A DNA stretch of 64,000 nucleotides, taken from assembly GCA_026770025.1 (NCBI GenBank), contig JAMXDE010000046.1:372001-436000 (forward strand). Direction: 5' to 3'. Of the stretch, positions 10,833-20,783 are shown one piece after another. This DNA comes from Craspedostauros australis. Lineage: Eukaryota > Bacillariophyta > Bacillariophyceae > Mastogloiales > Achnanthaceae. The notes below the pieces were generated by a model. It saw nothing but the letters and a program-made list of their open reading frames with translations. It had not been told where the DNA came from and made no database searches. Numbering within the stretch: the first letter of the stretch is position 1; each line of letters opens with the position of its first letter. Made by a program: the position numbers and the translations under genes.

Positions 10833-12339
10833 CGATAGCGCTAGTTGTAGAGTTTGGGGAGAAGCGGCGAGTTCGCGTTTACATCCATTCTACCCTATGT
10901 TTGCCTGATCCGTCATCTACGTCGCCAACCTGGCTACTGCGTCATGAAACACCAATCACAGCTCGATGTGAATCATCCTTGGCTACGTTTCGTCGTAACA
11001 GAATGGTTGAGTTGAATTGGTACTCTCGAAGCGTTTTGTGTGATGCTTCCTTCGTACATTTGGTAAGGTTATGAGTAAATACCGGGGACCCCAAGATGTA
11101 GGGCCGGCCGAGAGCGCAAAACTCCACACCATCACATGACAATGGTGCAACACCAAAAAAAAACCCACAATGGCCGTCCAACGGCAACCCCCGCGCCGCA
11201 ACAACCAGCGGTCCACCGGCAAATCCAAGCATATCGCCGTCACCGCCATGCAACCCTTGGTGGGAGGACGAGCGGAGGCTGCGAGAGCGGTTGATTTGGG
11301 GCCGCCGCAGCCCTCCGCGCAAACGTCTCCAAATTGCGGCAGATTGGCTTGTTGGATGCAGCCTGTGTATTCCATGCACAGGCCACACCAACACCTGCGA
11401 ATGGGCAAGGCGCATCCAAGAGGCCATCACCAACGCGCCCACGAAGTCTCAGGCTCGGGGAGGACCAGGAAGGCATCCGCGCAGAGGAATCGGTGGAGGG
11501 CAAGAATTTTGTTGGTGGGGTCGTGGTGTACCTGGCATGTGTCTTTTGCAGTGAGGGGGCAGCATCATCGAGCTGCCCAATCGCCAAGTCACCCATACAA
11601 GGCCCGTGCGACATCGCCTGAAGATGCACGTCGCGGAGTTCGAGCTGCTGCAATGGTCTGGAAGAGGCTGTGGCATGGAATGAGTGCAGACAGGACCGTT
11701 TTGGTGGGGCACCCCAAAACACCAGTGCCATCACCAAATGGAGGTGTGCCATCGGGACCATCCATGCCCATCCCACTCTGGATGCATCAGCGTGTCGACA
11801 GGGAGTGTGGGAATGCACGAGGGGCGCATGGAGGGGCTGAAAGGGTCATGTGGATGTGATATGGATCCGTATCCACACTACATCCGGCTTGCAAATCGTT
11901 TTTTGACATCGCTCTTTTTCAGTGTATGGACACTTTGGGGTATGCAATGTGGCAGAAACGTTCTGTCCTTCATGGAGTGGATAGATGAAGAGCATACAGA
12001 TCCATTGTGATGCGCAGTTTGCCAAAATACAAGCATGATCATGATGATCATGGGTGCTGAGTGGAGGGCAACATTGCTTGATCGAATTTTTTTTTTCATC
12101 CACCGCGCAACTGTGTGGTGGACCAACATGACAAAAAATAATTCCTATTTCAATTTAACTTCAATATTCTGTATAACCGATAGTCAGGCGTATGAATGCA
12201 CTGTTTCTATTTGATTGTAAACAATGTGGTGTTGAGATATAGCATGATAAGCAGATATTTGGATGGTTTTTGGATGCTCTCTAGATTAGTCTACGTATCA
12301 CGACCCATCGCCCACAAAACTCCACAACTAGCGTTATCG
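10833..12339. other. Internal 1507-bp module of transposon A bounded by 23-bp inverted repeats
   Basis: A sequence containing CTAGTTGTAGAGTTT at 10833-10855 recurs inverted at 12317-12339, with 20 or more of 23 bases conserved. The inner boundary lies 17 bases beyond the transposase stop. Element B has the same arrangement at 20784-22290, also exactly 1507 bp. The module contains the weak second ORF (11170-11859). It may be an older nested transposon or a functional part of the element. Confidence 0.6.
11170..11859 (+). CDS. Possible second ORF of transposon A, coding status uncertain
   Basis: A 229-codon ORF converges on the transposase gene. Its start (MAVQRQ, then KSKHIAVTAM) and its end (LWMHQRV, NARG) align in frame with an ORF at the matching place in element B. 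Near the start many substitutions fall on third codon positions, which argues for past coding. In the middle the two copies align only in different frames, so at least one has compensating indels. The product would be rich in Arg, His and Pro. I recognise no domain. It could be a decayed accessory gene, or chance conservation of DNA sequence. Confidence 0.3.
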   Translation: MAVQRQPPRRNNQRSTGKSKHIAVTAMQPLVGGRAEAARAVDLGPPQPSAQTSPNCGRLACWMQPVYSMHRPHQHLRMGKAHPRGHHQRAHEVSGSGRTRKASAQRNRWRARILLVGSWCTWHVSFAVRGQHHRAAQSPSHPYKARATSPEDARRGVRAAAMVWKRLWHGMSADRTVLVGHPKTPVPSPNGGVPSGPSMPIPLWMHQRVDRECGNARGAHGGAERVMWM

Positions 12340-12355
12340 CGGTGACGCACACCCA

Positions 12356-15300
12356 TCACAAAATTTCCGTCTCATCACCCAACACAGCCTCACTTTCTGT
12401 GTTGGCCTTCATTGTGTGAGCATCACACCACATCTGATGGTCCAATTCCTCTTCCTCTCTCTGCAACTCCTCTTCTCTCTGCTCCTCCTCTGTTGCAGCT
12501 GGTGCATTGGAGGTCGCCACGATTGCAGGTGCAGGTGCTATTGCTTTGCTTGTTGTTTTGGCTTCTGTCTTGATGGGAGCAGCCTCCTTCTTCTGTTTGC
12601 GTTGTTTGGCACTGTACGCTGCAAACAGCGACGCTTTCACGCGCATGGGGTGAGCATGCAGTTGTACGTACCAGTCAGTTTTGGCCCGTTCATCGTCCAT
12701 CAATTGCTCGTGTGCTTCGTGTTCGGATGGTCTGTTTTTTGGATCCTTCGCGGACGCTTCACTGATGTCCTTCAATTTGTCCGCGATGTAGTCTGGTAGC
12801 TTCGCTGGTTTGCGTGTTGTTTTGCTCGCCCAGCCTTGCACAGCGAGCGGTGGGTGTTCTGTTTCTGCAGTTTGGTCTTGTAACGCCGTGGTGTGATCAT
12901 ACGGCAGGTTTCCTTGTGCATCGTCGATGGCTTTGCCGAACGCCAGCCCCTTGCTCTCTGCCGCTGTGCGCCCGAGTTTTCGCGTCTTGTCCGTCTTCCT
13001 GAATGATTCGGACGTAATTGCCGGCTTGTCCGACGTGAACGTTCTGTCCTCGAGGACACCCAGCTCGTTGAGCGCCCAGCCTTCCCATTCGGTGCTCTTG
13101 ACCACGACGTCTTCCGTGATACCAGACGCAGCCACCAGCCGTGCCTGGTCATCGTCATACTTCACCTCGTGAGTCATACGTACCTGTTGCCCACTTGCGC
13201 GGAATCGTCTTTTTGGTGCGCCAGGAAGCGTGGTGATGTTGCCTTGGAGGGACGACGCGTTGACTAGCACCGTTGTCGTACCTGCGATGCTACCGGCTTT
13301 CAGTGCTTCGTAGAGTTGGCGGGCGGTCTTGATGTCGCGTCCACTTTGCACGTATTTTCGCAGTACACGGGTGATGAAGGCGAAGTGGGTGTCCAACATG
13401 CTCTTACCGGTTTGGGCCTCCGTGTAGATCCACGCGATGATTTTGGCTGCCTTTCGTGTCGCAAGGTTCTTGTTGAGTTTGGACGTGATGAGCGCGATGT
13501 GCTCGTGACTGGCGAAGCAACACGCATTATCGCTCTGTAGGATGATTTCAGTCACGGATGGGAGAATTTCTTTGACCTTTTTTTGCACAATGTCAAGAAG
13601 TCCACCAACTTGAAGAGTGTCTTGTGTCGGTCTTCCGCCGACCACAATGTCGATGAACCGATAAGTAAAAATATCATTTTCGCAGGTGATGACCATTGCC
13701 CCGAGCAGTGACATCCCCTTCTTCCCCCAATATTCTTGTTGGGCTTCGCCTTGGCCTGTCGGTAGAATTTTTTGTTTATGGTCAAGTACCACATGGGCTC
13801 TTTGTGGATTGTTGTTCGTCGTGGATTGATAAAAGGCGATTTGTCTGAATTGCACTTTGGCACGCACTTTGTGAGCCATGTAGTTAACAATTTCATTGGC
13901 GAATCCTGGGGCCGCTGCAAGCATTGATTGCAATTCGTCATTGTGTTCTGCGAGTTCGTTGTCCTTAAGCATGGTGACAAAAGGGACAAAACGATCATCC
14001 ACAAATCGCATTGCTGCGCCACAACGGTTGCATACTCTACGTGGTTGTTCGGTTGAGGTGGCGGGAGGAATGTCAATTGTGATGGGTGGAGTATCGTTTG
14101 TGATGGTGGTGCTCTTCTTGCGCTTGGTCTTGTGCTTGTTGGTGCGTGGTTTGCGTTGGTTGGTTGATGTGGTTGTTGTCTTCTTCTCCTTTTCGGTGGT
14201 GAGAGCGAACGCGGCCGAATGCATGGGGTCGTCACATTGAAGCTGCATGTGCGACGCGGTGAATTCCCATTTGACGAACACCACAAGCAGTTCGAGTGCA
14301 TGCAAGAGAGAATCAGCAGTGCGCACATGCTGTGCAATGACGTCATCCGGCTCGTCGTCGTTGTCGCTCTCGTCATTGGCATTGTTTTTTCCCTCCCCAT
14401 CCGCATCATACTTAGCCTTCAGCAGGTCTACTAGGCGCGAAATCGCCTGTTTGAGTTTCTGTGTTGCCATCCAGAAGTAACTCTCGAAGGAAGAAAGACC
14501 CGTCTTGATCTTGCTTTTGCGTGTGAGGAGGTTCGTCATGAGGGTGAACGCGGGCCTTCCCACTGGCTTGCTGGTCGTGGAGGAGTACATATCGAATAAT
14601 TGTTTGATGGTTGTGCTTCCGCGATCGAACACCGGGACATTGTCAAATTTGACACCTCCATACTGTACCATGTGACTCAAGCCTGCCTTGTATGTTGCAG
14701 TGCTCATGAGGAATGACGTGACGCCAGACAGGTCACAGGCAGGCACGCGATACTGGAGAACTCGCGATGGGATGACCTCGCCGCGTCCAAACATGTCAAA
14801 ATCGCGCCGCAACGTCGTGAGCTGACTCCGGGTCATTGTAGCGCGTCCGGGCTCGACACGATTGCGTTGTTCCTCCGGAAGAGTCTTCACGTGATGAGAC
14901 AGGATTGCGGAGCTGTTAGTGAATGACGTAGATGCAGCGAGCACAGCTCTGGCAGCGTTGGCCAGTGTCGCTTCTCCCCTAACACATAGGGTGTATAGAT
15001 TTAGACCAAGTGTAGTTGGCGGTAGATCCGCGCGAGCGCGGACAAACGCCACCACCTGTTGCATCTGGCGCGTTGGCAATTCCTCGTGAGGGAGCAAGAC
15101 ACCCCAGAGCGCAGTAGCCACAGTGACCCACACACGTGTTAAGTGCCACCAGGTTGGCCTGTCGCACTTGGCGCCAAGCATGAATCCCGTAGCAGGCATG
15201 CAATTAAAGACGTCCATGTCGATGTCATCGGTGAGCTCCTCCATCACGCGGATCACAGCATCACGCCTCCAGCTCCCCTCCTCTGTTGTATCACACCCAA

Positions 15301-15865
15301 TCCTGCTGCCCCTCCTGCTCCAGCCGGCGCGCGTCTGTTCCTCCTCCTCGCCAACGTATGTGCTGTCACTGTCAATAGAGGGATCTGCGTACCCCCCGGC
15401 AACTACAGTGTTGCAGCGCCGGGGAAGCCTCCCTGGTGGGGTAGGCTCGACAGGTGGAGCAATGTCAGGCACAGAAGGCAAGGGTGGCGCGTTGACGACA
15501 ACGCTCACCACTGTTCCATCGCCGACACCTCGTCCCTCTGATCGCACCTTGACGTTGGAGTCGTCAAAGACGCCTCCGTTGTCGTGGAGGATGTGAACGT
15601 ACACATGCAGCTCGCTGGCGTGCGCATGCGTACCGTTCGGGACGAGGCTGCCATCCGCTGCATGCATCGGCTTCACATCGATCACTTGCGTGATCGTGGT
15701 TGGCTTCCTCAACGCAGCGGATGGCTTGTCAGGCAACAGTTGCTCCGCGGTAGGGAGCAAGTTTCCCTTGGAGTCAACAGGAGGAGCAGACACAGGGTGA
15801 GCGCGAGGTTTCTTACAGGGGGAGGGGTTGGCATCCTTGGCCTTGGCGGTGGTGGAGAGAGGCAT
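12356..15865 (-). CDS. Putative DDE transposase of transposon A
   Basis: A protein of 1169 residues. I place the start at the ATG at 15865 (MPLSTTAKAKDANPS), because it aligns with the only plausible start of the copy in element B; the open frame runs 43 codons further upstream. The N-terminal third is variable and Pro/Ser-rich. A CNRCG motif marks a possible zinc-binding turn. The core has VVLDHKQK (Asp695), ILQSDNACCF (Asp779) and TEAQTGK (Glu816), the order expected of an RNase H-fold DDE nuclease, with 36 residues between the last two. The C-terminus is charged and Ala/Glu-rich. The frame is intact, so the protein may be functional. I know similar SDNA-C and E-x-GK motifs from unclassified proteins in other eukaryotes, but I cannot name the superfamily. 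Confidence 0.75.
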   Translation of the reverse strand: MPLSTTAKAKDANPSPCKKPRAHPVSAPPVDSKGNLLPTAEQLLPDKPSAALRKPTTITQVIDVKPMHAADGSLVPNGTHAHASELHVYVHILHDNGGVFDDSNVKVRSEGRGVGDGTVVSVVVNAPPLPSVPDIAPPVEPTPPGRLPRRCNTVVAGGYADPSIDSDSTYVGEEEEQTRAGWSRRGSRIGCDTTEEGSWRRDAVIRVMEELTDDIDMDVFNCMPATGFMLGAKCDRPTWWHLTRVWVTVATALWGVLLPHEELPTRQMQQVVAFVRARADLPPTTLGLNLYTLCVRGEATLANAARAVLAASTSFTNSSAILSHHVKTLPEEQRNRVEPGRATMTRSQLTTLRRDFDMFGRGEVIPSRVLQYRVPACDLSGVTSFLMSTATYKAGLSHMVQYGGVKFDNVPVFDRGSTTIKQLFDMYSSTTSKPVGRPAFTLMTNLLTRKSKIKTGLSSFESYFWMATQKLKQAISRLVDLLKAKYDADGEGKNNANDESDNDDEPDDVIAQHVRTADSLLHALELLVVFVKWEFTASHMQLQCDDPMHSAAFALTTEKEKKTTTTSTNQRKPRTNKHKTKRKKSTTITNDTPPITIDIPPATSTEQPRRVCNRCGAAMRFVDDRFVPFVTMLKDNELAEHNDELQSMLAAAPGFANEIVNYMAHKVRAKVQFRQIAFYQSTTNNNPQRAHVVLDHKQKILPTGQGEAQQEYWGKKGMSLLGAMVITCENDIFTYRFIDIVVGGRPTQDTLQVGGLLDIVQKKVKEILPSVTEIILQSDNACCFASHEHIALITSKLNKNLATRKAAKIIAWIYTEAQTGKSMLDTHFAFITRVLRKYVQSGRDIKTARQLYEALKAGSIAGTTTVLVNASSLQGNITTLPGAPKRRFRASGQQVRMTHEVKYDDDQARLVAASGITEDVVVKSTEWEGWALNELGVLEDRTFTSDKPAITSESFRKTDKTRKLGRTAAESKGLAFGKAIDDAQGNLPYDHTTALQDQTAETEHPPLAVQGWASKTTRKPAKLPDYIADKLKDISEASAKDPKNRPSEHEAHEQLMDDERAKTDWYVQLHAHPMRVKASLFAAYSAKQRKQKKEAAPIKTEAKTTSKAIAPAPAIVATSNAPAATEEEQREEELQREEEELDHQMWCDAHTMKANTESEAVLGDETEIL

Positions 15866-16394
15866 GTTGTAGTTGTTGGTGTAGGGTATAGTTGATACTT
15901 GGTTGGATGTGTTGAACTGCACTGGTATGAGACGAAGTGACGACGGAGAGCATACGATGAATGGTCGACCATTTGTTGACAACAAAAACAACAACGACTA
16001 CTACTACTACTACTACTACTACACTACTAGAGCGAGCACACGCATGGAACACAACAGCGAGTGCGCATGGCATTGGCGAAGAAAGTTGCGAAATAGAGCG
16101 AACGTGTGGCGATGATGTTTGAATTTGTGAACGGATGTCGATGATGTGTGTGTGATGTGTTTTGTGTGATGTGTGATGTGTTTTGTGTGATGTGTTTTGT
16201 GTCATGTGTTTTGTGACGAGCAAAATGTGAGATCATGTCGCAGATGCTAACGTGTATTTAACGCGTACCAACCGAACGACATCTTCGAAGTCGTCTCCGT
16301 GACTGAGTACCTTACGATAAATAAACGAGAACATCAAAGAACTTTCTGAGAAACAAGCAGGAGTTTCATGAGGTGCGACCCATACGACTAAAAA
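15866..16394. other. Transposase upstream region of element A
   Basis: About 530 bases between the transposase start and the right terminal repeat. They hold an ACT trinucleotide run near 15997-16025 and a subterminal tandem repeat near 16140-16215. This is the presumed promoter region. No coding sequence is evident. Confidence 0.5.
16140..16215. repeat. Subterminal tandem repeat, TGTGTTTTGTG type
   Basis: Repeats of about 16 bases built from TGATG and TGTTTTGTG lie upstream of the transposase of element A. The complementary sequence sits at the mirrored place in element B (16915-16965), so the repeat belongs to the element rather than to host DNA. Confidence 0.7.
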
Positions 16395-16564
16395 ACACCT
16401 TTGACCGCCCATAAAACTTAAAATAAGGTCTAACAGAAAAGTAATTTGTACCAGTATTTGGTTTTAGAACATGAGGATTATGAATATGCGGTCGGTTTGG
16501 ATCTACTATAAAAATGTTGTTGAGTCCCATAACAAAGTGCAGGTCGACTCACTGATCGGGCTCA
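16395..16564 (-). repeat. Right terminal inverted repeat of transposon A
   Basis: It ends CTGATCGGGCTCA and is followed by TA, which is directly followed by the first base of transposon B. It is inverted with respect to 10505-10674. Confidence 0.85.
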
Positions 16565-16566
16565 TA

Positions 16567-16731
16567 TGAGCCCCCCGAGTGAGTCGACCACTCGTTTGAA
16601 ACGGGCATTCTAACTTTTCATCTTCGATATCCAAACCAAGCACATATTCGTAATCCTTATAATCTTCTTACAAATAATTAACCGATCGATTTTTGATGTA
16701 TATCCTGTTTTAAGTTTTATGGATCGATCTA
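16567..16731 (+). repeat. Left terminal inverted repeat of transposon B
   Basis: It starts TGAGCCCCCCGAGTG directly after the TA shared with element A. It is inverted with respect to 22454-22618; the first 38 bases are identical and the rest is diverged. Confidence 0.85.
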
Positions 16732-17245
16732 TATGTTCATTCTAGTCGCGTGGATCCAACAGCACAAAACCCGTTGTTTTTCGCCGAAGGTTCTATGCTG
16801 TTCTCACGCATTTATCGTGAGGTGATCAGTCACGGACTTGCTTCCGAAGGTCTCAGTCGTTTGGTACGCGTTAATTACACGTTAGCATGTGGCACCTGAT
16901 TCCACATTCTGCTCGTCACAAAACACATGACACAAAACACATCACACAAAACACATCATCTCCATCATTTCACAAAATCGCGCCACACTTTGGCTCCATT
17001 CACAACTGTCCTCGCCAATGCCCTGCACACTCGCCCTTTCGCTCCATGCCCGTTCTCGTCAGACTAGTAGTAGCAGTAGTAGTAGTAGTAGTAGTAGTCG
17101 TAGTAGTAGTAGTAGTTGTTGTTGTTGTTGTCAACGAATGGTCCACCCATCATCGCATGCTCTACTTTCGTCACTTCGTCCTCCACCAGTGCACACCATC
17201 ACATCGAACTAGCAAACAGCACTACTCTACAGCAACAACTACATC
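16732..17245. other. Transposase upstream region of element B
   Basis: It holds the CACAAAACACATGAC-type subterminal repeats (16915-16965) and a TAG trinucleotide run (about 17063-17115), mirroring element A. This is the presumed promoter. No other coding sequence is evident. Confidence 0.5.
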
Positions 17246-20200
17246 ATGCCTCTCTCTACCACCCCCAAGGCCCTCTCCAAGGATGCCAACCCCTCCCCCA
17301 GTAAGAAACCACGTGCTCACCCTGTGTCTGCTCCCTTCGATTCGAAGGGATTCCTGTTGCCGACTGCAGAGCAACTGTTGCCCGACAAGCCGTCCGCTAC
17401 GTTGAGGAAGCAGAGCACCATCACGCGAGTGATGGATGTGAAGCCGATGCATGCAGCGGATGGCAACCTCGTCCCGAACGGTATGCATGCGCACGCTCGC
17501 GAGCTGCACGTGTACGTTCACATCCTCGACAACAACGGATGCGTCTACGACGACTCCCACGTCGAGGTGCGTTCGGAGGGACGAGGTGTCGGCGATGGGA
17601 CTTCGGTGAGCGTTATCGTGAACGCGCCACCCCCGCCTGCTGCAGCTGACGTTGCATCACCTGTCGCGCCGACCCCACCAGCGAGGATTCCTCGTCGCTG
17701 CAATGCTGTTGTTGCTGGGGGCTACGCAGATGCCTCTAGCGATAGCGACAGCGCGTACGAGGACAACGGCAAGGAGCAACGAACACGTGCCAGCAGGAAC
17801 AGGAGAGGAGGCCAGTTCGGGTACGATCCGGAAGAGGCGGGAAACTGGAGGCGTGATGCCATCGTCGATGTGATTGCAGCGCTAAGATCTAACCTAGATC
17901 CAGAACTGTTGCACCACATGCCCAAAAAAGGATTCGTTCTTGCAGGCACACACGATCGGACCATCTGGAGCTATGTGAAACAGATGTGGAGTGTCCTATC
18001 GTCTGCACTTTGGACTGTCCTGCTCCCAGAGGAGGGCATGCCAACTCGTCAGATGGAGCAGGTACTTACATACATACGCGGCAACGTGGAGCTTCCTCCT
18101 GTGATGTTGGCATCTAACCTCTACACCCTGGGTTTGCTTGGAGAATCCGAATCATCCCGCACGGTGAGAGCTGCTTTGGCCGTGTCTGCGCCGCACGCAC
18201 TGTGCACTACTATCCTGGAAAGGCATGCACATGGACTATCGGAGGAACAGAAGGCGCGCATGCTCCCAAAACGCGACATCGTCACACAAAGCCAGGCAAG
18301 CACCTTGCGCCGCTACTATGACATGTTGAGTCATGGCGAAAGCATCCCTCCAAAGGTTCTCCAGTATCGCGTGCGCGCTTGCGATCTGTCTGCTGTGGCA
18401 TCGTTCCTTGTGACCACTGCTACGTACAAGGCAGGCCTGAGTCACACGGTACAGTACGGAGGCGCCAAATTTGAAAATGTCCCCGTGTTCGATCGAGGAA
18501 GCACGACTATCGAACAACTATTCGGCATGTACACATCAACGACCAACAGCCCAGTGGGAATGCCTGCGTTCACCACCATGACCCACCTACTCACACGCAA
18601 AAGCAAGATCAAGACTGGCCTTTCTTCCTTCGAGAGCTACTTCTGGATGGCGACGGAGAAACTCAAACAGGCAATTTCGCGCCTAGTAGACCTCCTGAAG
18701 GCTAAGTATGAAGCAGACGAGGAGGAACAAAACGATGCCAATGACGAGAGCGACAGCGACAATGACGAGCCAGATGACGTCATCGCACCACATGCGCGCA
18801 CAGCCGATTCTCTCTTGCATGCACTCGAACTGCTTGTTGTGTTCCTCAAATGGGAGTTCACCGCCTCTCACATGCAGCTTCAGTGTGATGATCCAATGCA
18901 CTCGGCCACGTTCGCTCTCACCACCAAAAAGGAGAAGAAGAAGGCACCAACCACATCAACCAATCAACGCAAACCACGCACCAACAAGCACAAGCGCAAG
19001 AAGACCAATCTCAAAAGCGACACGCCAACCATCACAAATGACATTCCAGTGGTCACAACAAACGAACAACCGCGTAAAGTATGCAACCGTTGTGGATCAG
19101 CAATGCGATTTGTGAATGATCGTTTTGTCCCATTCGTCGAAATGCTTAAGGACAATGAACTCGCAGAACACAAGGACGAATTGCAATCAATGCTTGCGGC
19201 GGCGCCGGGATTCGCCAACGAAATTGTTAACTACATGGCTCACAAAGTGCGTGCCAAAGTTCAATTCCGACAAATCGCCTTTTATCAATCCGAACTCAAT
19301 GATAAGCCTGAAAGAGCCTATGTGGTACTTGACCATAAGCAAAAAATTCTACCGACAGGCCAAAGCGAAGCCCAACAAGAATATTGGGGGAAGAAGGGAA
19401 TGTCACTGCTTGGGGCGATGGTCATCACGTGTCGCAATGATATTTTTACTTATCAGTTCATCGACATTGTGGTCGGCGGAAGACCGACACAAGACACACT
19501 TCAAGTTGGTGGACTACTTGACATCCTGCAAAAAACGGTCAAAGACATTCTCCCATCCGTGACTGAAATCATCTTACAGAGCGATAACGCGTGTTGCTTC
19601 GCCAGTCACGAGCACATCGCGCTCATCACATCGGTACTCAACAAGAACCTTGCGACACGAAAGGCGGCCAAAATCATCGCGTGGATTTACACGGAGGCCC
19701 AAACTGGTAAGAGCATGCTGGACACCCACTTCGCGTACATCACATGTGTACTGCGAAAATACGTGCAAAGTGGACGCAACATCAAGACCCCGTTCCAACT
19801 CTTCCTTGCACTGAAAGCCGGTGACATCGCAGGTACCACCACGGTACTTGCCAACGCGGCGCTCCTGGCAGGCAACATCACCACGCTTCCTGGCACACCA
19901 AAACGACGATTCCGCGCGAACGGACAACAGGTACGTCAGACTCACGAGGTGAAGTATGACAATGACCAGGCGCGGTTGGTGGCTGCATCTGGCATCACGG
20001 AAGACGTCGTTGTGAAGAGCGCTGAATGGGACGGCTGGATCATCAACCAGCTGGGCGTTGTCGCTGTTCACACACACAAGTCCGACAAGCTGCCGATAAC
20101 GTCCGAATCGTTCAGGAAGACGGACAAGACGCGAAAACTCGGGCGCACAGCGCCGGAGAGCAAGGCAATTGTGTTCGGCAAAGTCCTCCAAGTCGCACAA

Positions 20201-20767
20201 CGATGTCTGCCGTCCGACAACGCCGCGGAGTTGAAGGACAAGACCGCCGAAACTGAACACCCACCACTCGCAGTGCCAGGCTGGGCGAGCAAAACCGTAC
20301 GGATCAACGCGAAACTACCAGACTACATCGCGGACAAGTTGAAGGACATCAGTGAAGCGTCCGCGAAGGACCCAAAAAACAGACCATCCAAACACGAAGC
20401 ACACGAACAATTGATGGCCAACGAAAGAACCAAAACTGACTGGTACGTACAACTGCACGCAAATCCCATGCGCGTGAAAGCGTCGCTGTCTGCAGCGTAC
20501 AACGCGAAACAACGCAAGGACAAGAAGCAGGCCGCTCTCATCAAGGCGGAAACCAACACCAACACCAACCCAACAAGCACAGCAGCAGCATCTGTAATCG
20601 TGGCAACCCCCAATGCGCCAGCTGCAACAGAGGAGGAACGAAGAGAAGAAGCGTTGTGGAGAGAGGAAGAGGAATTGGAGAATCAGAGGTGGTGTGATGC
20701 TCACACAGTGAAGGTGAATGCAGAAAGTGAGGCTGTGTTGGATGATGATGGCACGAAAATTTTGTGA
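17246..20767 (+). CDS. Putative DDE transposase of transposon B
   Basis: A 1173-residue protein closely similar along its whole length to the minus-strand copy in element A, with longer stretches of difference in residues 100-350. CNRCG lies at residues 613-617. The putative catalytic core is Asp696 (VVLDHKQK), Asp780 (LQSDNACCF) and Glu817 (TEAQTGK), with a nearby Asp826 as an alternative acidic residue. An acidic stretch near residue 500 and a Lys-rich stretch near residue 580 are low in complexity. The C-terminus is Ala/Glu-rich. The frame has no break. The start is the first ATG after the trinucleotide repeat and is shared with copy A. The nuclease assignment rests on motif order and on the TA-flanked inverted repeats, not on a database match. 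Confidence 0.77.
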   Translation: MPLSTTPKALSKDANPSPSKKPRAHPVSAPFDSKGFLLPTAEQLLPDKPSATLRKQSTITRVMDVKPMHAADGNLVPNGMHAHARELHVYVHILDNNGCVYDDSHVEVRSEGRGVGDGTSVSVIVNAPPPPAAADVASPVAPTPPARIPRRCNAVVAGGYADASSDSDSAYEDNGKEQRTRASRNRRGGQFGYDPEEAGNWRRDAIVDVIAALRSNLDPELLHHMPKKGFVLAGTHDRTIWSYVKQMWSVLSSALWTVLLPEEGMPTRQMEQVLTYIRGNVELPPVMLASNLYTLGLLGESESSRTVRAALAVSAPHALCTTILERHAHGLSEEQKARMLPKRDIVTQSQASTLRRYYDMLSHGESIPPKVLQYRVRACDLSAVASFLVTTATYKAGLSHTVQYGGAKFENVPVFDRGSTTIEQLFGMYTSTTNSPVGMPAFTTMTHLLTRKSKIKTGLSSFESYFWMATEKLKQAISRLVDLLKAKYEADEEEQNDANDESDSDNDEPDDVIAPHARTADSLLHALELLVVFLKWEFTASHMQLQCDDPMHSATFALTTKKEKKKAPTTSTNQRKPRTNKHKRKKTNLKSDTPTITNDIPVVTTNEQPRKVCNRCGSAMRFVNDRFVPFVEMLKDNELAEHKDELQSMLAAAPGFANEIVNYMAHKVRAKVQFRQIAFYQSELNDKPERAYVVLDHKQKILPTGQSEAQQEYWGKKGMSLLGAMVITCRNDIFTYQFIDIVVGGRPTQDTLQVGGLLDILQKTVKDILPSVTEIILQSDNACCFASHEHIALITSVLNKNLATRKAAKIIAWIYTEAQTGKSMLDTHFAYITCVLRKYVQSGRNIKTPFQLFLALKAGDIAGTTTVLANAALLAGNITTLPGTPKRRFRANGQQVRQTHEVKYDNDQARLVAASGITEDVVVKSAEWDGWIINQLGVVAVHTHKSDKLPITSESFRKTDKTRKLGRTAPESKAIVFGKVLQVAQRCLPSDNAAELKDKTAETEHPPLAVPGWASKTVRINAKLPDYIADKLKDISEASAKDPKNRPSKHEAHEQLMANERTKTDWYVQLHANPMRVKASLSAAYNAKQRKDKKQAALIKAETNTNTNPTSTAAASVIVATPNAPAATEEERREEALWREEEELENQRWCDAHTVKVNAESEAVLDDDGTKIL

Positions 20768-20783
20768 GGGGTGTGCATCACCG

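Larger units (their letters stand above)
10505..16564 (-). mobile_element. DNA transposon A, 6060 bp, TA-flanked, with long terminal inverted repeats
   Basis: Both ends read TGAGCCCGATCAGTGAGTCG inward, and the inverted similarity continues for about 170 bp (10505-10674 against 16395-16564). Each end is followed by TA: 10503-10504 on the left and 16565-16566 on the right. The element carries a 1169-residue transposase-like gene on the minus strand. Its other half holds a 1507-bp module with its own inverted repeats. It is closely related to element B in both layout and sequence, in opposite orientation. The terminal repeats are about 97% identical by eye over the first 50 bases, which suggests fairly recent activity. 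TA duplication and inverted termini fit cut-and-paste DNA transposons. Confidence 0.88.

Noticed and set aside
16000..17120. CRISPR-like or satellite array between the two transposases
   Set aside because: The repeats are short trinucleotide and subterminal runs belonging to the two elements, with no regular spacers.
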